Origin: Bacteroidaceae bacterium
GTDB lineage: Bacteria > Bacteroidota > Bacteroidia > Bacteroidales > Bacteroidaceae
Direction: 5' to 3'
DNA length: 36,900 nt
Assembly: GCA_017483605.1 (NCBI GenBank)
Contig: JAFUWG010000006.1
Span: forward strand, 1 to 36,900
Position 1 is the first letter of the stretch, and every line of letters starts with the position of its first letter. Shown in pieces: positions 7,460 to 17,165 of this stretch. The notes under the pieces were generated by a model. It ran no database searches. It saw nothing but the letters and a program-made list of their open reading frames with translations, and was not told where the DNA came from. Both the position numbers and the translations under genes were made by a program.

Positions 7460-10400
7460 ATGATGAGACGATTTTTATTAACCGCTATTACTTTTTTAGC
7501 ATGTGCTGGGCTTTGGGCACAAGAAGTACTTTCATCGCAAAAAATTAATGGTATCATGTATCAGCCTTATGAAGACTCTGATGGTACAAATCGTTTTTGG
7601 TGTTATGAAGTAAGTGGTGGTTTCCTCAATGATGAAGTGTGGGTGGCATACGACTCGGAATTCTTCGAGCAATTGACAGATGATGAGATAACCATTGATA
7701 TCGCAGCCTTTATCGAGGTGGATGGACATCCATATCCTGTCAAACGTATATCCTCAAATGCTTTTACGAGATTCCCCAAACCTTTAAGAATCAAAATTCC
7801 TGAAACGATTGATTATTTCTATGGAGTTGATAGATGTAATCTTATCGGTTTGACAATAGACGAGAACAACAACTCTCTCGTAGTAGAGGATGACATGGTG
7901 TTTAATAAGGAAAAAACGGGCATATATTATTATCTCCCTTATAAATCGGATGTCTCTTTTACGGTACCAGATAATGTCACGTGGTTTCATGGCGTACAAG
8001 ACAATCCCTATTTGGAGACAATCCAGATACCAGCAACTTGTTCTTCAGTAGGCTATTTTTCAAACTGTTCTAATCTCCGCAATGTAACTCTTCCTGAAGG
8101 AATTATTGAAATGCCTCAAATCTACGACTGTCCTCAATTGACGTCTATTACGATTCCAGAAAGTGTTAAGATTATCAGAGAGCATACCTTTGCAGGGTCT
8201 GGATTGCAAGAAATTACAATTCCTGCCAATGTGGTATATATCGGTAATGGAGCATTTGCGACGTGTTCCGATTTACGATTTGTCAATATACTTGCGACGA
8301 CTCCTCCTACGTTGGGCGGTAAGTACGTTTTTACTGGGCTGCCATCTGATTATGTGATTCAAGTTCCCACATCGCCAGATATTGTTGCTCAATATAAAGT
8401 TCAATGGAACCAGTATTCGGGGCATATCGGTGGAGAAAGTGACGGCACAATTGGTAGTGCTGGCGGTGCTTTGATTAGCCGGGGCGGTGTGAAGTATTAT
8501 CTTAAATCTGAGATCCAAGAGGGACCTGAGTACGGCGAAACATATTATTATGTGGTTGGCAATGGAACAGAAGGTGGCGGCTTCGTGAGTGGGTATGAAG
8601 AAGGAAAAGATGTTTGGAACAGCGAGACAGACCGCAACGAATGGGTTTCTACGCCTGTTTCTTCTCGCCAGATTGCGAGTACAATCAATGGCATTCCAGT
8701 TCGAGGGATAGAACCGAATGCCTTCAAAAATTGTACTGAACTGACAGCCATAGGCATACCTTCGAGTCTCGAATATGTGGGCAGCCGTGCTTTTGAGGGA
8801 TGCACCGGTTTGACCTCTGTTGCCGTTCCTTGCCGTATAGAGGCTTCCGCTTTTCAGCACTGTTCCAACTTGGAAGAAGTTTTGTTGCTGGGCGGAAATG
8901 GCACATCTACAACCGACGCTTGTTTTGATGAAACGAATAATTGTCCTATCTATGTGGTAGACAACATTTATGATTCGTGGCAAGAAGCCTATCCCGACCG
9001 TGTGAAGAAAATGACCGAAAAAGATTTGGTCATTCTTGATGGTGTGAAGTATTATAAAGTCGCAAACGACGGAGAAAGCACAGAATATCATTATGAGGTC
9101 GGAAGACATTTTGATGAAAGTGCTCCGATTAACACGTTCCGTCTGACATTGCCCCAATTGGATGAGGATACAGGTCAACCTATGTATCATGATAGCGAAC
9201 AGCATGATCCAGTCTTGAAACAGGTGGAATTTTCTGCTTATGGCTATTTGCATCATGGACAATTTTATACTGGTGACATCGACCAAAATTTTGGGAAAGT
9301 GCTTCTTGATTTCGAAGATGAAAATGAGTTGGCAGAATACACTTTTTTGACAAATGAAACAGAGCCAGGTTATTATAATAACGTTGAGGACTTCCCAACT
9401 GAAGTTATACAACATATAACGAAATCAGCATATCTCAACAATTCGGGATTTGATGAGGCGACGGCTCTGACTTCGACAAGAGAAAATATGGGAGTATCTC
9501 ATAAATTGATTCGTCTGATTATCCTTGGACAGATTGATGATGTACAAGTCACTGCCATCAATCCGTATGCCTTTGTAGATGAAGATTATTATAATGATTA
9601 TGGATATTACAACTCCAATCCTGAGACATGGTATGATGTATCCATTGGAGGCGAAATTGAAAAGATTCAACCTTTCCAGGTTTATGTTGACAGTTTGATT
9701 TTTGAGGCAGCACAGGATCCTGTTGATGATGACAAGTGGAATAATGGTTATTGGGTGGAAAACAATCTGAACATGGGTGGAGAGTCCTCAATAACTGCCA
9801 ACATTGTCAAGATCCTTAGAAATATGGGACAGTGGGGTAATGGTTACAGATACTTTTTCCGTTTGCGGGATAATAATAACAAGGTTTTTGTTCCTAACAC
9901 CCAATTATCAACTTACATGGGAAATTGGACGGATATTAATACCAAGATTTACCCCATCACTACTACATCCAAAGGCATCACCATTTCTGAAGGTGTCAAG
10001 TATTATTTGCAAGAAGGAGGCGAATACAATCCTTGTACCTATTGTGGAGCGGAAGAGATGCACTGGCATGTGGGAGATGCAGGGGAAAAGGGACGAATTT
10101 GGGATGACAGACAACAATGCGAAGTTGACTATTTTGAAGGTGTGGCTGGGAGTGCTTATGATGCACCAACTTGTCGTCGAGGTATGAATATGGAATGGGA
10201 ATACACCATTTGTCTCGTAAACATTCCTTCAGTCATGCGTTACGTACCGCCACAGGAGTATGATGAGTGGGGCAATCTAATGCCATCAAATGATTGGCGT
10301 GAGGGTGAATATCCTGTTACGGCTGTCGCTCCTCGTGCATTTCAAGGGTGTACAGATATTACAGATGTGCTTTTTGGTTCACATGTGTGGAATGAAGAGA

Positions 10401-13400
10401 CTCGGCAAGAAGATTTTGTGCCGAATGAAAATTTAACTCTCATTGGCGACGCTGCTTTCGAGAACTGTACAAACTTGACCCGTGTGGATTTGCCTAAGAA
10501 TTTGGCATCATTGGGCTCTGCTTTCTTGAAAGGGGGAGCCTTTGCTGAATGTAGCAGCCTGAAAAAGATGAGTATTCCTAAATTAGTGACATCTTTGTAT
10601 GGAACTTTTAGTAGATGTACTCAATTGGAAGAGGTCGTATTTGAAGAAGGCAGTTTGTTGGAAACACTGGAATACCCGTTTGATTATTGTACGAACTTGA
10701 AATCTGTGTATATCAACGGAACGAGGGTTTCGCAGGTGAATCTGCAAGGTGTCATAGGACTTTCAGATGGCGGTAATCCCCCCAGTTTGAATAATGATAT
10801 ACCAGGAGCCGGTACCGTTTTGCAGTATGTGATTTATGTCCCTACAGACGTGTATGCGTTAAGAAACAACGAAACGGAATATCCTTATTATAAAATAGAT
10901 TTTTCCACGCCCGTTAATGTGGAATGGTGGAATGAAGGATCACATAACACGGCTTCCATGAACCCTTATGGCAAAATCACTATTCAGCCTCGTGCCATTT
11001 GTGGTACAGAAGAAATGCGATGTGATTATACCATTCAGGATAGAGATGGAAACTATTATGTCGTAGATACAGAAATGGAGACACCCAGTGGTCATGAGGT
11101 GTATAAGAATGTCGCCACGGGCGAAAGATGGTTTTATGATGAAACTGATGCTCATTGGTACGGATATGGTTATGATTATACTTCTTCTACACACTATTAT
11201 GTTGAAGGTGATTTTATTTATCACATCAAGACGGCTGAAGGTTTGGTGTGGGTGGCACATCAAACAAATCAAATTCTGACCTTGACCGATGAACAAATCA
11301 ATAGTGGAAAGGGAGTAGAAGACTGGAGTTATGGCAAATCATTCGTGCTGGACAACGACATTGACATCTCCGGCTACAACTGGACACCTATCGGTAACAG
11401 CGTCCGTCCGTTTGTGGGCGTATTTGATGGGAATGGAAAGACCATCACAGGGCTTCATATATCGGAAGATGGCAGTAGTGCTTCTTTCTATGCTGCAGAA
11501 CCACGTATTGAATGGGACGAGAATCCAGAAACTCATGAAATGGAATGCAGGATTGTTCCACAAGAACTTACGACTTATACTCCGTTAGGATTGTTCGGTG
11601 CTGTTGGTTCTTCACTTGTATCTTACGAAGCATCGGATCAAACCCGACTGGGGCTTCAACAAGATTCGGGCAGAGGAACTATCGCTAATCTGAAACTGGA
11701 TGGCGTAACGATTGACGTGACGAATTATAACGCTGATCATGGTGGTAACACTTCTAACGAACTAAACGTGGGTGGTCTTGTTGGTAGTTTGTACGTTGAT
11801 GGTGGTGTGGTGGATTGTGAGGTATCAAACGTAAACATAACCGTTCAGAACAATAATGGAAAGCCTTGTTGTGGTGCCATAGCAGGTTTTGTGTACGGCG
11901 ATGTTGAAAGTAGAATCAACATGCCTACTGTTGATTCTTATGCCCCATATTATATCAATCCTATCTCCTGCAATTATTATACCTCCTCTACTATCACTCG
12001 TTACGATGGCGAGGACAAAGAAAATGGAACTTCTAAAAACGATGGAATCGCAGTGGGAAACTATGGTTGGGACTTTGGAGGATCTTTTTCTGACGCTGCT
12101 CAAGACATTGATGACGGAGAAGACGCAATGGTGGCAGACAAATTGACCTTCGACGATTGTATATTGACAGTCACAGGAGATGATACGTATAACGGACAGG
12201 CGAAGAATTTGCAATTGACTGTAACGAAAGGAGGCGAGGTCATAGCCAACACAAATTATGATCTGGGAGAATATGGAAGGGAAAATGATGGCATGTATGT
12301 TTGTAGAACTGGATATATCAAGACAGAAACAGATATTGAGACTCCCGATGACATTTCACTTTTCGACTGGGAATATTACGAGCCAGAAGCCAAGAATGCC
12401 GGAACTTATTATGTCCGTATCAGTGGCACAGGGGATTATCGAAAAAACTCTAAACTGACTGCCAAGTTTGTGATTCAGCCAAAGGAATTGCAAGAAGACT
12501 TTGTAAACATTCCTGCAACGACCTTCACTGGTGCAGAGCAGACGGCGAATGTGACGGTGACGGATACAGAGTTGGAAGAAGGCGCTCAACCAATCGGCAG
12601 AAACGACTATGACATCAATGCTGAAAGTGGCACGAACGCTGGTGAGTATAACGTGACAGTGACAGGAAAGGGTAACTACACGGGAATGGTCAGCAGCAAG
12701 AAGTTTGTCATCAACAAAGCAAACTTTAACAATGTGACAGTCGGAAGTGTTGACGAAGTTAAAATGCTGGGTTCACAAGCCTACACCCCGACACCAGAAG
12801 TGACATTGGACGACTATACGTTGACATCCGACGATTATAGTCTCTCCTATGAGAACAACGACAAGGTGGGTACTGCGACCGTGACATTGACCTCGACGAA
12901 TCAGAACTTTGAATCAGGGTCGAAGCAAATCACCTTCACCATTAAGCGTGACTTGGGTTCGATTCGGTTCAACAGCGATCGCATTTGGCAAACGTATTAT
13001 GCCGCAGAGGATTTGGCTCTGCCGGAGAATGTGACGGTTCACACGGTGCTCAGTGTGACGAATGATGTGATTGCTATATCAGATAATCTTGGTTATATTC
13101 CGCAGGGAGTGGGTGTGCTGCTCTCATCGGAGAGTGAATTGAGCGAAATGGCTGCTGAAGCATATACAGGAGAGAAAAAGACCTTTGGCAATGGTGCAGG
13201 AGAAGAGTCTAAGGGCTTGCTGGTTGGTTCGCTGGAGCCTATCGAAAACCTGCCTGCAAATAGTTATATCCTCTATGATAATGCGTTCATTCTGGTGAAT
13301 GGCGGTACGTTGCCAGCCAACCGTTGCTATCTGCCTCTGGCAGGTGTGTCAGGTGGTGATGCTCCTATGCGTCTGGTGATTGGTGGCGGCGACGATGAGG

Positions 13401-13558
13401 ATGCTACGGCTATCGCTCAGTTGGAAGTAGTGATTGACGGTGCGGTGTATGACCTTTCGGGCAGAAAGGTGGCAGACAGTTATCGGAAGAGTGTGGAGAA
13501 CCACACGCTGCCTTCGGGTCTCTATCTTGTGAATGGAAAGAAAGTGATGGTAAAATAA
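7460..13558 (+). CDS. Giant BspA-like leucine-rich-repeat / MBG surface protein
   Basis: Predicted 2,032 residues, with signal peptide MMRRFLLTAITFLACAGLWAQ. The N-terminal two thirds hold clusters of BspA-type LRR_5 repeats (e.g. AFATCSDLRFVNI, AFKNCTELTAIGIPSSLEYV, AFENCTNLTRVDLPKNL) near residues 210-285, 415-480 and 955-1080. Similar headers (INGIMYQ, GGVKYYLK, DGVKYYKV, EGVKYYLQ) at about residues 29, 344, 526 and 843 each begin a new module. Around 1300 is a GLUG-like stretch (NWTPIGN...FVGVFDGNGKTITGL). MBG-type beta domains follow at about 1570-1830. The end, VYDLSGRKV...LPSGLYLVNGKKVMVK, resembles a type IX secretion sorting tail. BspA proteins bind host matrix proteins or other bacteria; adhesion is inferred. 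Either of two adjacent ATGs (7460, 7463) may start it. Confidence 0.9.
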   Translation: MMRRFLLTAITFLACAGLWAQEVLSSQKINGIMYQPYEDSDGTNRFWCYEVSGGFLNDEVWVAYDSEFFEQLTDDEITIDIAAFIEVDGHPYPVKRISSNAFTRFPKPLRIKIPETIDYFYGVDRCNLIGLTIDENNNSLVVEDDMVFNKEKTGIYYYLPYKSDVSFTVPDNVTWFHGVQDNPYLETIQIPATCSSVGYFSNCSNLRNVTLPEGIIEMPQIYDCPQLTSITIPESVKIIREHTFAGSGLQEITIPANVVYIGNGAFATCSDLRFVNILATTPPTLGGKYVFTGLPSDYVIQVPTSPDIVAQYKVQWNQYSGHIGGESDGTIGSAGGALISRGGVKYYLKSEIQEGPEYGETYYYVVGNGTEGGGFVSGYEEGKDVWNSETDRNEWVSTPVSSRQIASTINGIPVRGIEPNAFKNCTELTAIGIPSSLEYVGSRAFEGCTGLTSVAVPCRIEASAFQHCSNLEEVLLLGGNGTSTTDACFDETNNCPIYVVDNIYDSWQEAYPDRVKKMTEKDLVILDGVKYYKVANDGESTEYHYEVGRHFDESAPINTFRLTLPQLDEDTGQPMYHDSEQHDPVLKQVEFSAYGYLHHGQFYTGDIDQNFGKVLLDFEDENELAEYTFLTNETEPGYYNNVEDFPTEVIQHITKSAYLNNSGFDEATALTSTRENMGVSHKLIRLIILGQIDDVQVTAINPYAFVDEDYYNDYGYYNSNPETWYDVSIGGEIEKIQPFQVYVDSLIFEAAQDPVDDDKWNNGYWVENNLNMGGESSITANIVKILRNMGQWGNGYRYFFRLRDNNNKVFVPNTQLSTYMGNWTDINTKIYPITTTSKGITISEGVKYYLQEGGEYNPCTYCGAEEMHWHVGDAGEKGRIWDDRQQCEVDYFEGVAGSAYDAPTCRRGMNMEWEYTICLVNIPSVMRYVPPQEYDEWGNLMPSNDWREGEYPVTAVAPRAFQGCTDITDVLFGSHVWNEETRQEDFVPNENLTLIGDAAFENCTNLTRVDLPKNLASLGSAFLKGGAFAECSSLKKMSIPKLVTSLYGTFSRCTQLEEVVFEEGSLLETLEYPFDYCTNLKSVYINGTRVSQVNLQGVIGLSDGGNPPSLNNDIPGAGTVLQYVIYVPTDVYALRNNETEYPYYKIDFSTPVNVEWWNEGSHNTASMNPYGKITIQPRAICGTEEMRCDYTIQDRDGNYYVVDTEMETPSGHEVYKNVATGERWFYDETDAHWYGYGYDYTSSTHYYVEGDFIYHIKTAEGLVWVAHQTNQILTLTDEQINSGKGVEDWSYGKSFVLDNDIDISGYNWTPIGNSVRPFVGVFDGNGKTITGLHISEDGSSASFYAAEPRIEWDENPETHEMECRIVPQELTTYTPLGLFGAVGSSLVSYEASDQTRLGLQQDSGRGTIANLKLDGVTIDVTNYNADHGGNTSNELNVGGLVGSLYVDGGVVDCEVSNVNITVQNNNGKPCCGAIAGFVYGDVESRINMPTVDSYAPYYINPISCNYYTSSTITRYDGEDKENGTSKNDGIAVGNYGWDFGGSFSDAAQDIDDGEDAMVADKLTFDDCILTVTGDDTYNGQAKNLQLTVTKGGEVIANTNYDLGEYGRENDGMYVCRTGYIKTETDIETPDDISLFDWEYYEPEAKNAGTYYVRISGTGDYRKNSKLTAKFVIQPKELQEDFVNIPATTFTGAEQTANVTVTDTELEEGAQPIGRNDYDINAESGTNAGEYNVTVTGKGNYTGMVSSKKFVINKANFNNVTVGSVDEVKMLGSQAYTPTPEVTLDDYTLTSDDYSLSYENNDKVGTATVTLTSTNQNFESGSKQITFTIKRDLGSIRFNSDRIWQTYYAAEDLALPENVTVHTVLSVTNDVIAISDNLGYIPQGVGVLLSSESELSEMAAEAYTGEKKTFGNGAGEESKGLLVGSLEPIENLPANSYILYDNAFILVNGGTLPANRCYLPLAGVSGGDAPMRLVIGGGDDEDATAIAQLEVVIDGAVYDLSGRKVADSYRKSVENHTLPSGLYLVNGKKVMVK

Positions 13559-13570
13559 ATAATGTGTATT

Positions 13571-16500
13571 ATGAAGAAACAAGATTTGAAATATATCATC
13601 GTTTTGTTGGCTCTGCTGATGCTGAATGGTCAGGTGTGGGCTAATGGTAATGTGACGATTGTAAAGCAGGTGGATGGTGAGGTAAGTACGGATGGTGGTA
13701 CGGCCGTGAGTAGCATATCGGAGGGCACTTGTACGCTAACGGTGGTGCCTGCTGCGGGGTATTATGTACAAAATGCCGACATCACAGGAGTGGTAACTTT
13801 GAATGCCGGAAATGCTTGGGCAAAGCCGCGACGCACACCTCAAAACCCGGGAGTCGGCATGACTGTGACGATAACCGGAACGCTACTGGCTGGTGCTGGC
13901 GAGACAGGCACTTACACGTTCACGATGCCCAACAGTCCGTATGATGTGACGGTCACGGTAAACTTCCGCACTTGTACATCTATCACAGAGGAAATGATTA
14001 GTGGCTCGTTTGAGGCAGTCACGTTTGATGGAAATAACCATTTGCCTGCTGTCACTGTAACGAATGGCACGGCTCTGATAGAAGGAACAGATTATACAGC
14101 AGTGTGGACAAATTCAAGCAATGAGACCGTGACAACGGCAGTGAATGCGGACACTTATACGCTGACGGTGACAGGTCAGAAGACTTATACGGGTACCCCA
14201 ACAAAGACGTTTACCATCAACAAAGCCGAGTTTAATAGTGTGGGAGTATCTGGCATTACGAATCAAACCTATTCAGGCGAAGCCATCACGCAGACACCTG
14301 TAGTGACGTTGAATGACTATACGTTGACTGATGCTGATTATGCGGTATCTGGAAATAGTGAGACAAATGCAGGAAACTATACTGCCATCATTACCAGTCG
14401 GAATGTGAACTTTACCGCAGGAACAAAACAGGTGAATTATACCATCACCGCACAATCGAAAACGCTGAATGAATCAGATGTGACATTTGGTACAACCACT
14501 GTGGAATACACAACAGGAGGTACCACACCATCCATCACTGTGACTGGTTTGACTGAAGGGACGGATTATGACGTGGCGTGGAAGGATGCCAACAATCAAG
14601 ATGTGACTCCTCCTCTGACCAATGCAGGTGACTATACTGCCACCATTACATTGAAAGGCAATTATTCAGGAGATCCCTTTACACCAACGCAGAAGTTTAC
14701 CATCGCCCCCAAAGCCGTAGCATCACCCACTATCACACTGAGTACGCCTTCCTACGAATACGACGGCACAGGACAATCCCCTACGGTGACGGTGAAGGAT
14801 GGTGACAACACTATCAGTTCGGAAAACTATGATGTGGTTTGGAAAAATTCGGCTAATACAGAAGTTTCGCTTCCTTTGACGGATGCTGACACATATACCG
14901 CTTATGTGACGCTGACAGGCAATTACAGCGGTGAGGGAAGTATGACATTCACCATTTCCACTAAAGAAGTTGCGTCACCAACTATCATATTGGATGCGTC
15001 ATCATTCACCTACGGCGGCACGGCAAAAGAACCGACGGTGACGGTGAAGGACGGCGACAACACCATTAGTTCAGAAAACTATAATGTGGTTTGGACGGAT
15101 GCCCAAGATAACACAGTGAATCCTCCTTTTACGAATGTTGGCACATACACTGCCACAGTTACGTTGAAAGGCAATTACAGCGGCGAGGGAAGTACGGCAT
15201 TCACTGTCAACCCAGCATCGAAGAACTTGGAGGAAAACGATATTCATTTCAGTTCTTCTTCGACAGTGTATTCTCCAGAAGGAGTTGCTTTGCCAACAGT
15301 GACAGTGGATGATTTGACAATCAATGATTATGACGTGGAGTGGAAAGATAAGGACGGCAATGTGGTGACAACACTGACCAGTGCTGGTGAATATACTGCC
15401 ACCATCAAACTGAAAGGTAACTACACAGGAAGTTATACCTCTACAACGAAATTTGAAGTAAATCCGAAATCGATTACCCCCAGTCTTTCGCTGAGTGTTG
15501 AAGAATACATTTATGATGGCACGGCAAAAACGCCTATGGTGACGGTGAAGGATGGGAACGAGGTATTGGATGCCTCCAATTATGAGGTGGCATACAGTGA
15601 CAACACGAATGCTGGCACTGCAAGTGTGACTGTGACGCTGAAAGGCAATTACAGCGGTTCGAATAGTGCGACTTTCACGATTCATCCTCATGAAATCACA
15701 AAGGATGGTTCTACGATACAAGAAGATGGCAACAATGTGACACTGACTCACGTCACGGAGGATGCCGGAAAGATAGCCGTTCCTAATGCAGTGGACGGGA
15801 AGACGATTACTGCCATTCAGGACGGTATCTTCGCTGGCACGACGGCTCCTTATATCGACCTGACAGCAGCAACAGGGCTGTCGGACTTGACAGTGGACAG
15901 AAGCAACGGAACCTTCCAGGGTGTGTCAGAGAGCACATTGATTATTCTTCCTGGTAACAAGGGCCACAATGCTGCCAGTGGTGAGAAGAATGTCATCATC
16001 GGCGGCACTTGCAATGACTTGCAACTGAAGGATGCCAACGGGTATGCATCGCCCATTTCATTCACCGCAACAACGGTAACCTACGACCGAAATCTGACAG
16101 CAGGCATTGCTTATACGGTTTATCTGCCATATAGCGTGCCACAAACAGAAACGATGAAGTTCTATGAGTTTGTGGGTATAGAGGACAACGTGGTGAAGTT
16201 TAAGGAGAAGGAAGAGGAGGCAACCTCTCCGCTGACACCCTATCTGGTGGTGACATCGGAGAATGGAAACTTTAACCTCACTACGGCAACGACCATCAGT
16301 GCCACACCGTCGGAGGGTACGACTGGCGAGATGCGTGGAACCTTGACCAAAATTAACCATGAAGATGCTCTCAATTTCTACATCTTGCAGGCAGAAAACA
16401 AATGGAAAAAAGTGGGAGATAATGAGAATGCCTATATTCCTGCGTTCCGTGGCTATATTGTGGTGAACACGAACGCGCCATTACGCACGATATTGGATGA

Positions 16501-16648
16501 TGCCAAAGCAGTGGGCGTAGGAAGCATTCTGACCGTGGATGCCGACGGCACGGAAACATGGTATGACATGAGCGGCAAGCGGCTGAAGGGCAAGCCTGCA
16601 CAGGGAGGATTGTACATCAAGAATGGCAAGAAAGTGCTGGTGAAGTAA
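13571..16648 (+). CDS. MBG-repeat surface protein
   Basis: Predicted 1,025 residues from ATG 13571, with signal peptide MKKQDLKYIIVLLALLMLNG up to about VWA; the ATG at 13562 adds only MCI. The body is a chain of MBG-like beta domains of about 85 residues, each with phrases such as PTVTVKDGDNTISSENY, NAGDYTATITLKGNYSG and KFTI. At DNA level successive copies near 14785 and 15040 are close duplicates with a period of about 255 bp. The C-terminus (WYDMSGKRLKGKPAQ...GLYIKNGKKVLVK) matches the upstream giant's tail in style, suggesting the same secretion and anchoring route. It lies 12 bp after the upstream gene and shares MBG modules with it (EFNSVGVSG here, NFNNVTVGS there), so the pair probably arose by domain shuffling. 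No enzymatic motif is seen. Confidence 0.88.
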   Translation: MKKQDLKYIIVLLALLMLNGQVWANGNVTIVKQVDGEVSTDGGTAVSSISEGTCTLTVVPAAGYYVQNADITGVVTLNAGNAWAKPRRTPQNPGVGMTVTITGTLLAGAGETGTYTFTMPNSPYDVTVTVNFRTCTSITEEMISGSFEAVTFDGNNHLPAVTVTNGTALIEGTDYTAVWTNSSNETVTTAVNADTYTLTVTGQKTYTGTPTKTFTINKAEFNSVGVSGITNQTYSGEAITQTPVVTLNDYTLTDADYAVSGNSETNAGNYTAIITSRNVNFTAGTKQVNYTITAQSKTLNESDVTFGTTTVEYTTGGTTPSITVTGLTEGTDYDVAWKDANNQDVTPPLTNAGDYTATITLKGNYSGDPFTPTQKFTIAPKAVASPTITLSTPSYEYDGTGQSPTVTVKDGDNTISSENYDVVWKNSANTEVSLPLTDADTYTAYVTLTGNYSGEGSMTFTISTKEVASPTIILDASSFTYGGTAKEPTVTVKDGDNTISSENYNVVWTDAQDNTVNPPFTNVGTYTATVTLKGNYSGEGSTAFTVNPASKNLEENDIHFSSSSTVYSPEGVALPTVTVDDLTINDYDVEWKDKDGNVVTTLTSAGEYTATIKLKGNYTGSYTSTTKFEVNPKSITPSLSLSVEEYIYDGTAKTPMVTVKDGNEVLDASNYEVAYSDNTNAGTASVTVTLKGNYSGSNSATFTIHPHEITKDGSTIQEDGNNVTLTHVTEDAGKIAVPNAVDGKTITAIQDGIFAGTTAPYIDLTAATGLSDLTVDRSNGTFQGVSESTLIILPGNKGHNAASGEKNVIIGGTCNDLQLKDANGYASPISFTATTVTYDRNLTAGIAYTVYLPYSVPQTETMKFYEFVGIEDNVVKFKEKEEEATSPLTPYLVVTSENGNFNLTTATTISATPSEGTTGEMRGTLTKINHEDALNFYILQAENKWKKVGDNENAYIPAFRGYIVVNTNAPLRTILDDAKAVGVGSILTVDADGTETWYDMSGKRLKGKPAQGGLYIKNGKKVLVK

Positions 16649-16678
16649 TTGTTAAACAGATGAAAAATAAAGAGAATT

Positions 16679-16840
16679 ATGGAGAAAAAACTTTATATCA
16701 AGCCCGAAATGGAGACCCTGGAGATTGCCGCATTATCAATGCTTGTATTGAGTGGCGACCTGAGTGACGAAATAGCAGATGAACCTGCATACGCCCCCAT
16801 TCGTGGCGGTGGCGGAGATTGGGATTGGGACGATAAATAG
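16679..16840 (+). CDS. 53-residue peptide of the surface-protein operon
   Basis: This short ORF starts 30 bp after the MBG gene and encodes 53 residues, beginning MEKKLYIKPEMETLEIAAL and ending PIRGGGGDWDWDDK. The opening KLYIKPEMETLEI follows a K-x-Y-x-x-P-x-x-x-x-x-x-I pattern I associate with short uncharacterised Bacteroidetes ORFs. The middle is acidic (SGDLSDEIADE) and the tail carries four glycines and a W-D-W-D repeat. There is no signal peptide, transmembrane segment or cysteine. The layout (conserved head, small-residue SG, short distinctive tail) could suit a precursor peptide, but no modification or export gene is adjacent. Codon phase and operon position support it being real; function is unknown. 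Confidence 0.6.
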   Translation: MEKKLYIKPEMETLEIAALSMLVLSGDLSDEIADEPAYAPIRGGGGDWDWDDK

Positions 16841-16892
16841 TCTAAACCTTCCTTCATACAGAACGTGCCTGTTTTGAGGTTTATTCCTTCAT

Positions 16893-16966
16893 CCTCGATA
16901 CGTATCAATTCATGTACCCGACACAAATAAACTTGTGTTGAGTATACGAATTGATACGTATCGAGG
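16893..16966. repeat. Palindromic interspersed repeat, copy B
   Basis: Arms 16893-16911 and 16948-16966 are perfect 19-bp inverses (cctcgatacgtatcaattc and its complement). An inner stem (acacaa 16921-16926 with ttgtgt 16933-16938) gives a cruciform-like layout. The left arm and spacer closely match copy A at 6994-7025. It lies about 50 bp after the small-peptide stop, so as RNA it may also end the surface-protein transcript. Confidence 0.85.
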
Positions 16967-16975
16967 GATTGTTTT

Positions 16976-17014
16976 TAGAAATTCAAAAGACCTAAAAATG
17001 TGAATTTCTCAATG
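16976..17014 (+). other. AT-rich hairpin before the Mfa2-like gene
   Basis: The words agaaattca and tgaatttct form a 9-bp stem between repeat copy B and the promoter at 17059. It may be a secondary terminator for the upstream operon. Apart from this, copy B and the promoter, the gap 16841-17165 shows no gene. Confidence 0.35.
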
Positions 17015-17058
17015 TTGAAATGTTTTTAATAGAAATCAGATAGAAAAAATCACGAGTT

Positions 17059-17090
17059 TTTGTACAAAAACGAAAAAAGTTGTACTTTTG
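17059..17090 (+). promoter_or_regulatory. Promoter of the Mfa2-like / cyclophilin / M16 operon
   Basis: TTTG (17059-17062), a 20-bp spacer and TACTTTTG (17083-17090) match the Bacteroidetes consensus. The predicted start is near 17097, giving a leader of about 70 nt before ATG 17166. No separate promoter is seen in the 11-bp gap before the cyclophilin gene. Confidence 0.75.
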
Positions 17091-17165
17091 CGAAAGATAA
17101 AGAAAAAAATCGTGAAGAGGAAAAACAAGGAAAAATGACAAAGACTTAAAAAAATAGAGAACAAA

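Noticed and set aside
8273-9415. 380-codon open frame on the minus strand inside the giant surface gene
   Set aside because: It lies fully antisense to a well-supported LRR coding region, with a composition typical of a shadow frame and no recognisable motif.
16693-17031. Minus-strand frames through repeat copies A and B with similar translations (CRVHELIRIE)
   Set aside because: The similarity comes from the shared palindromic repeat DNA, not from a protein; both frames lack plausible starts and continuity.
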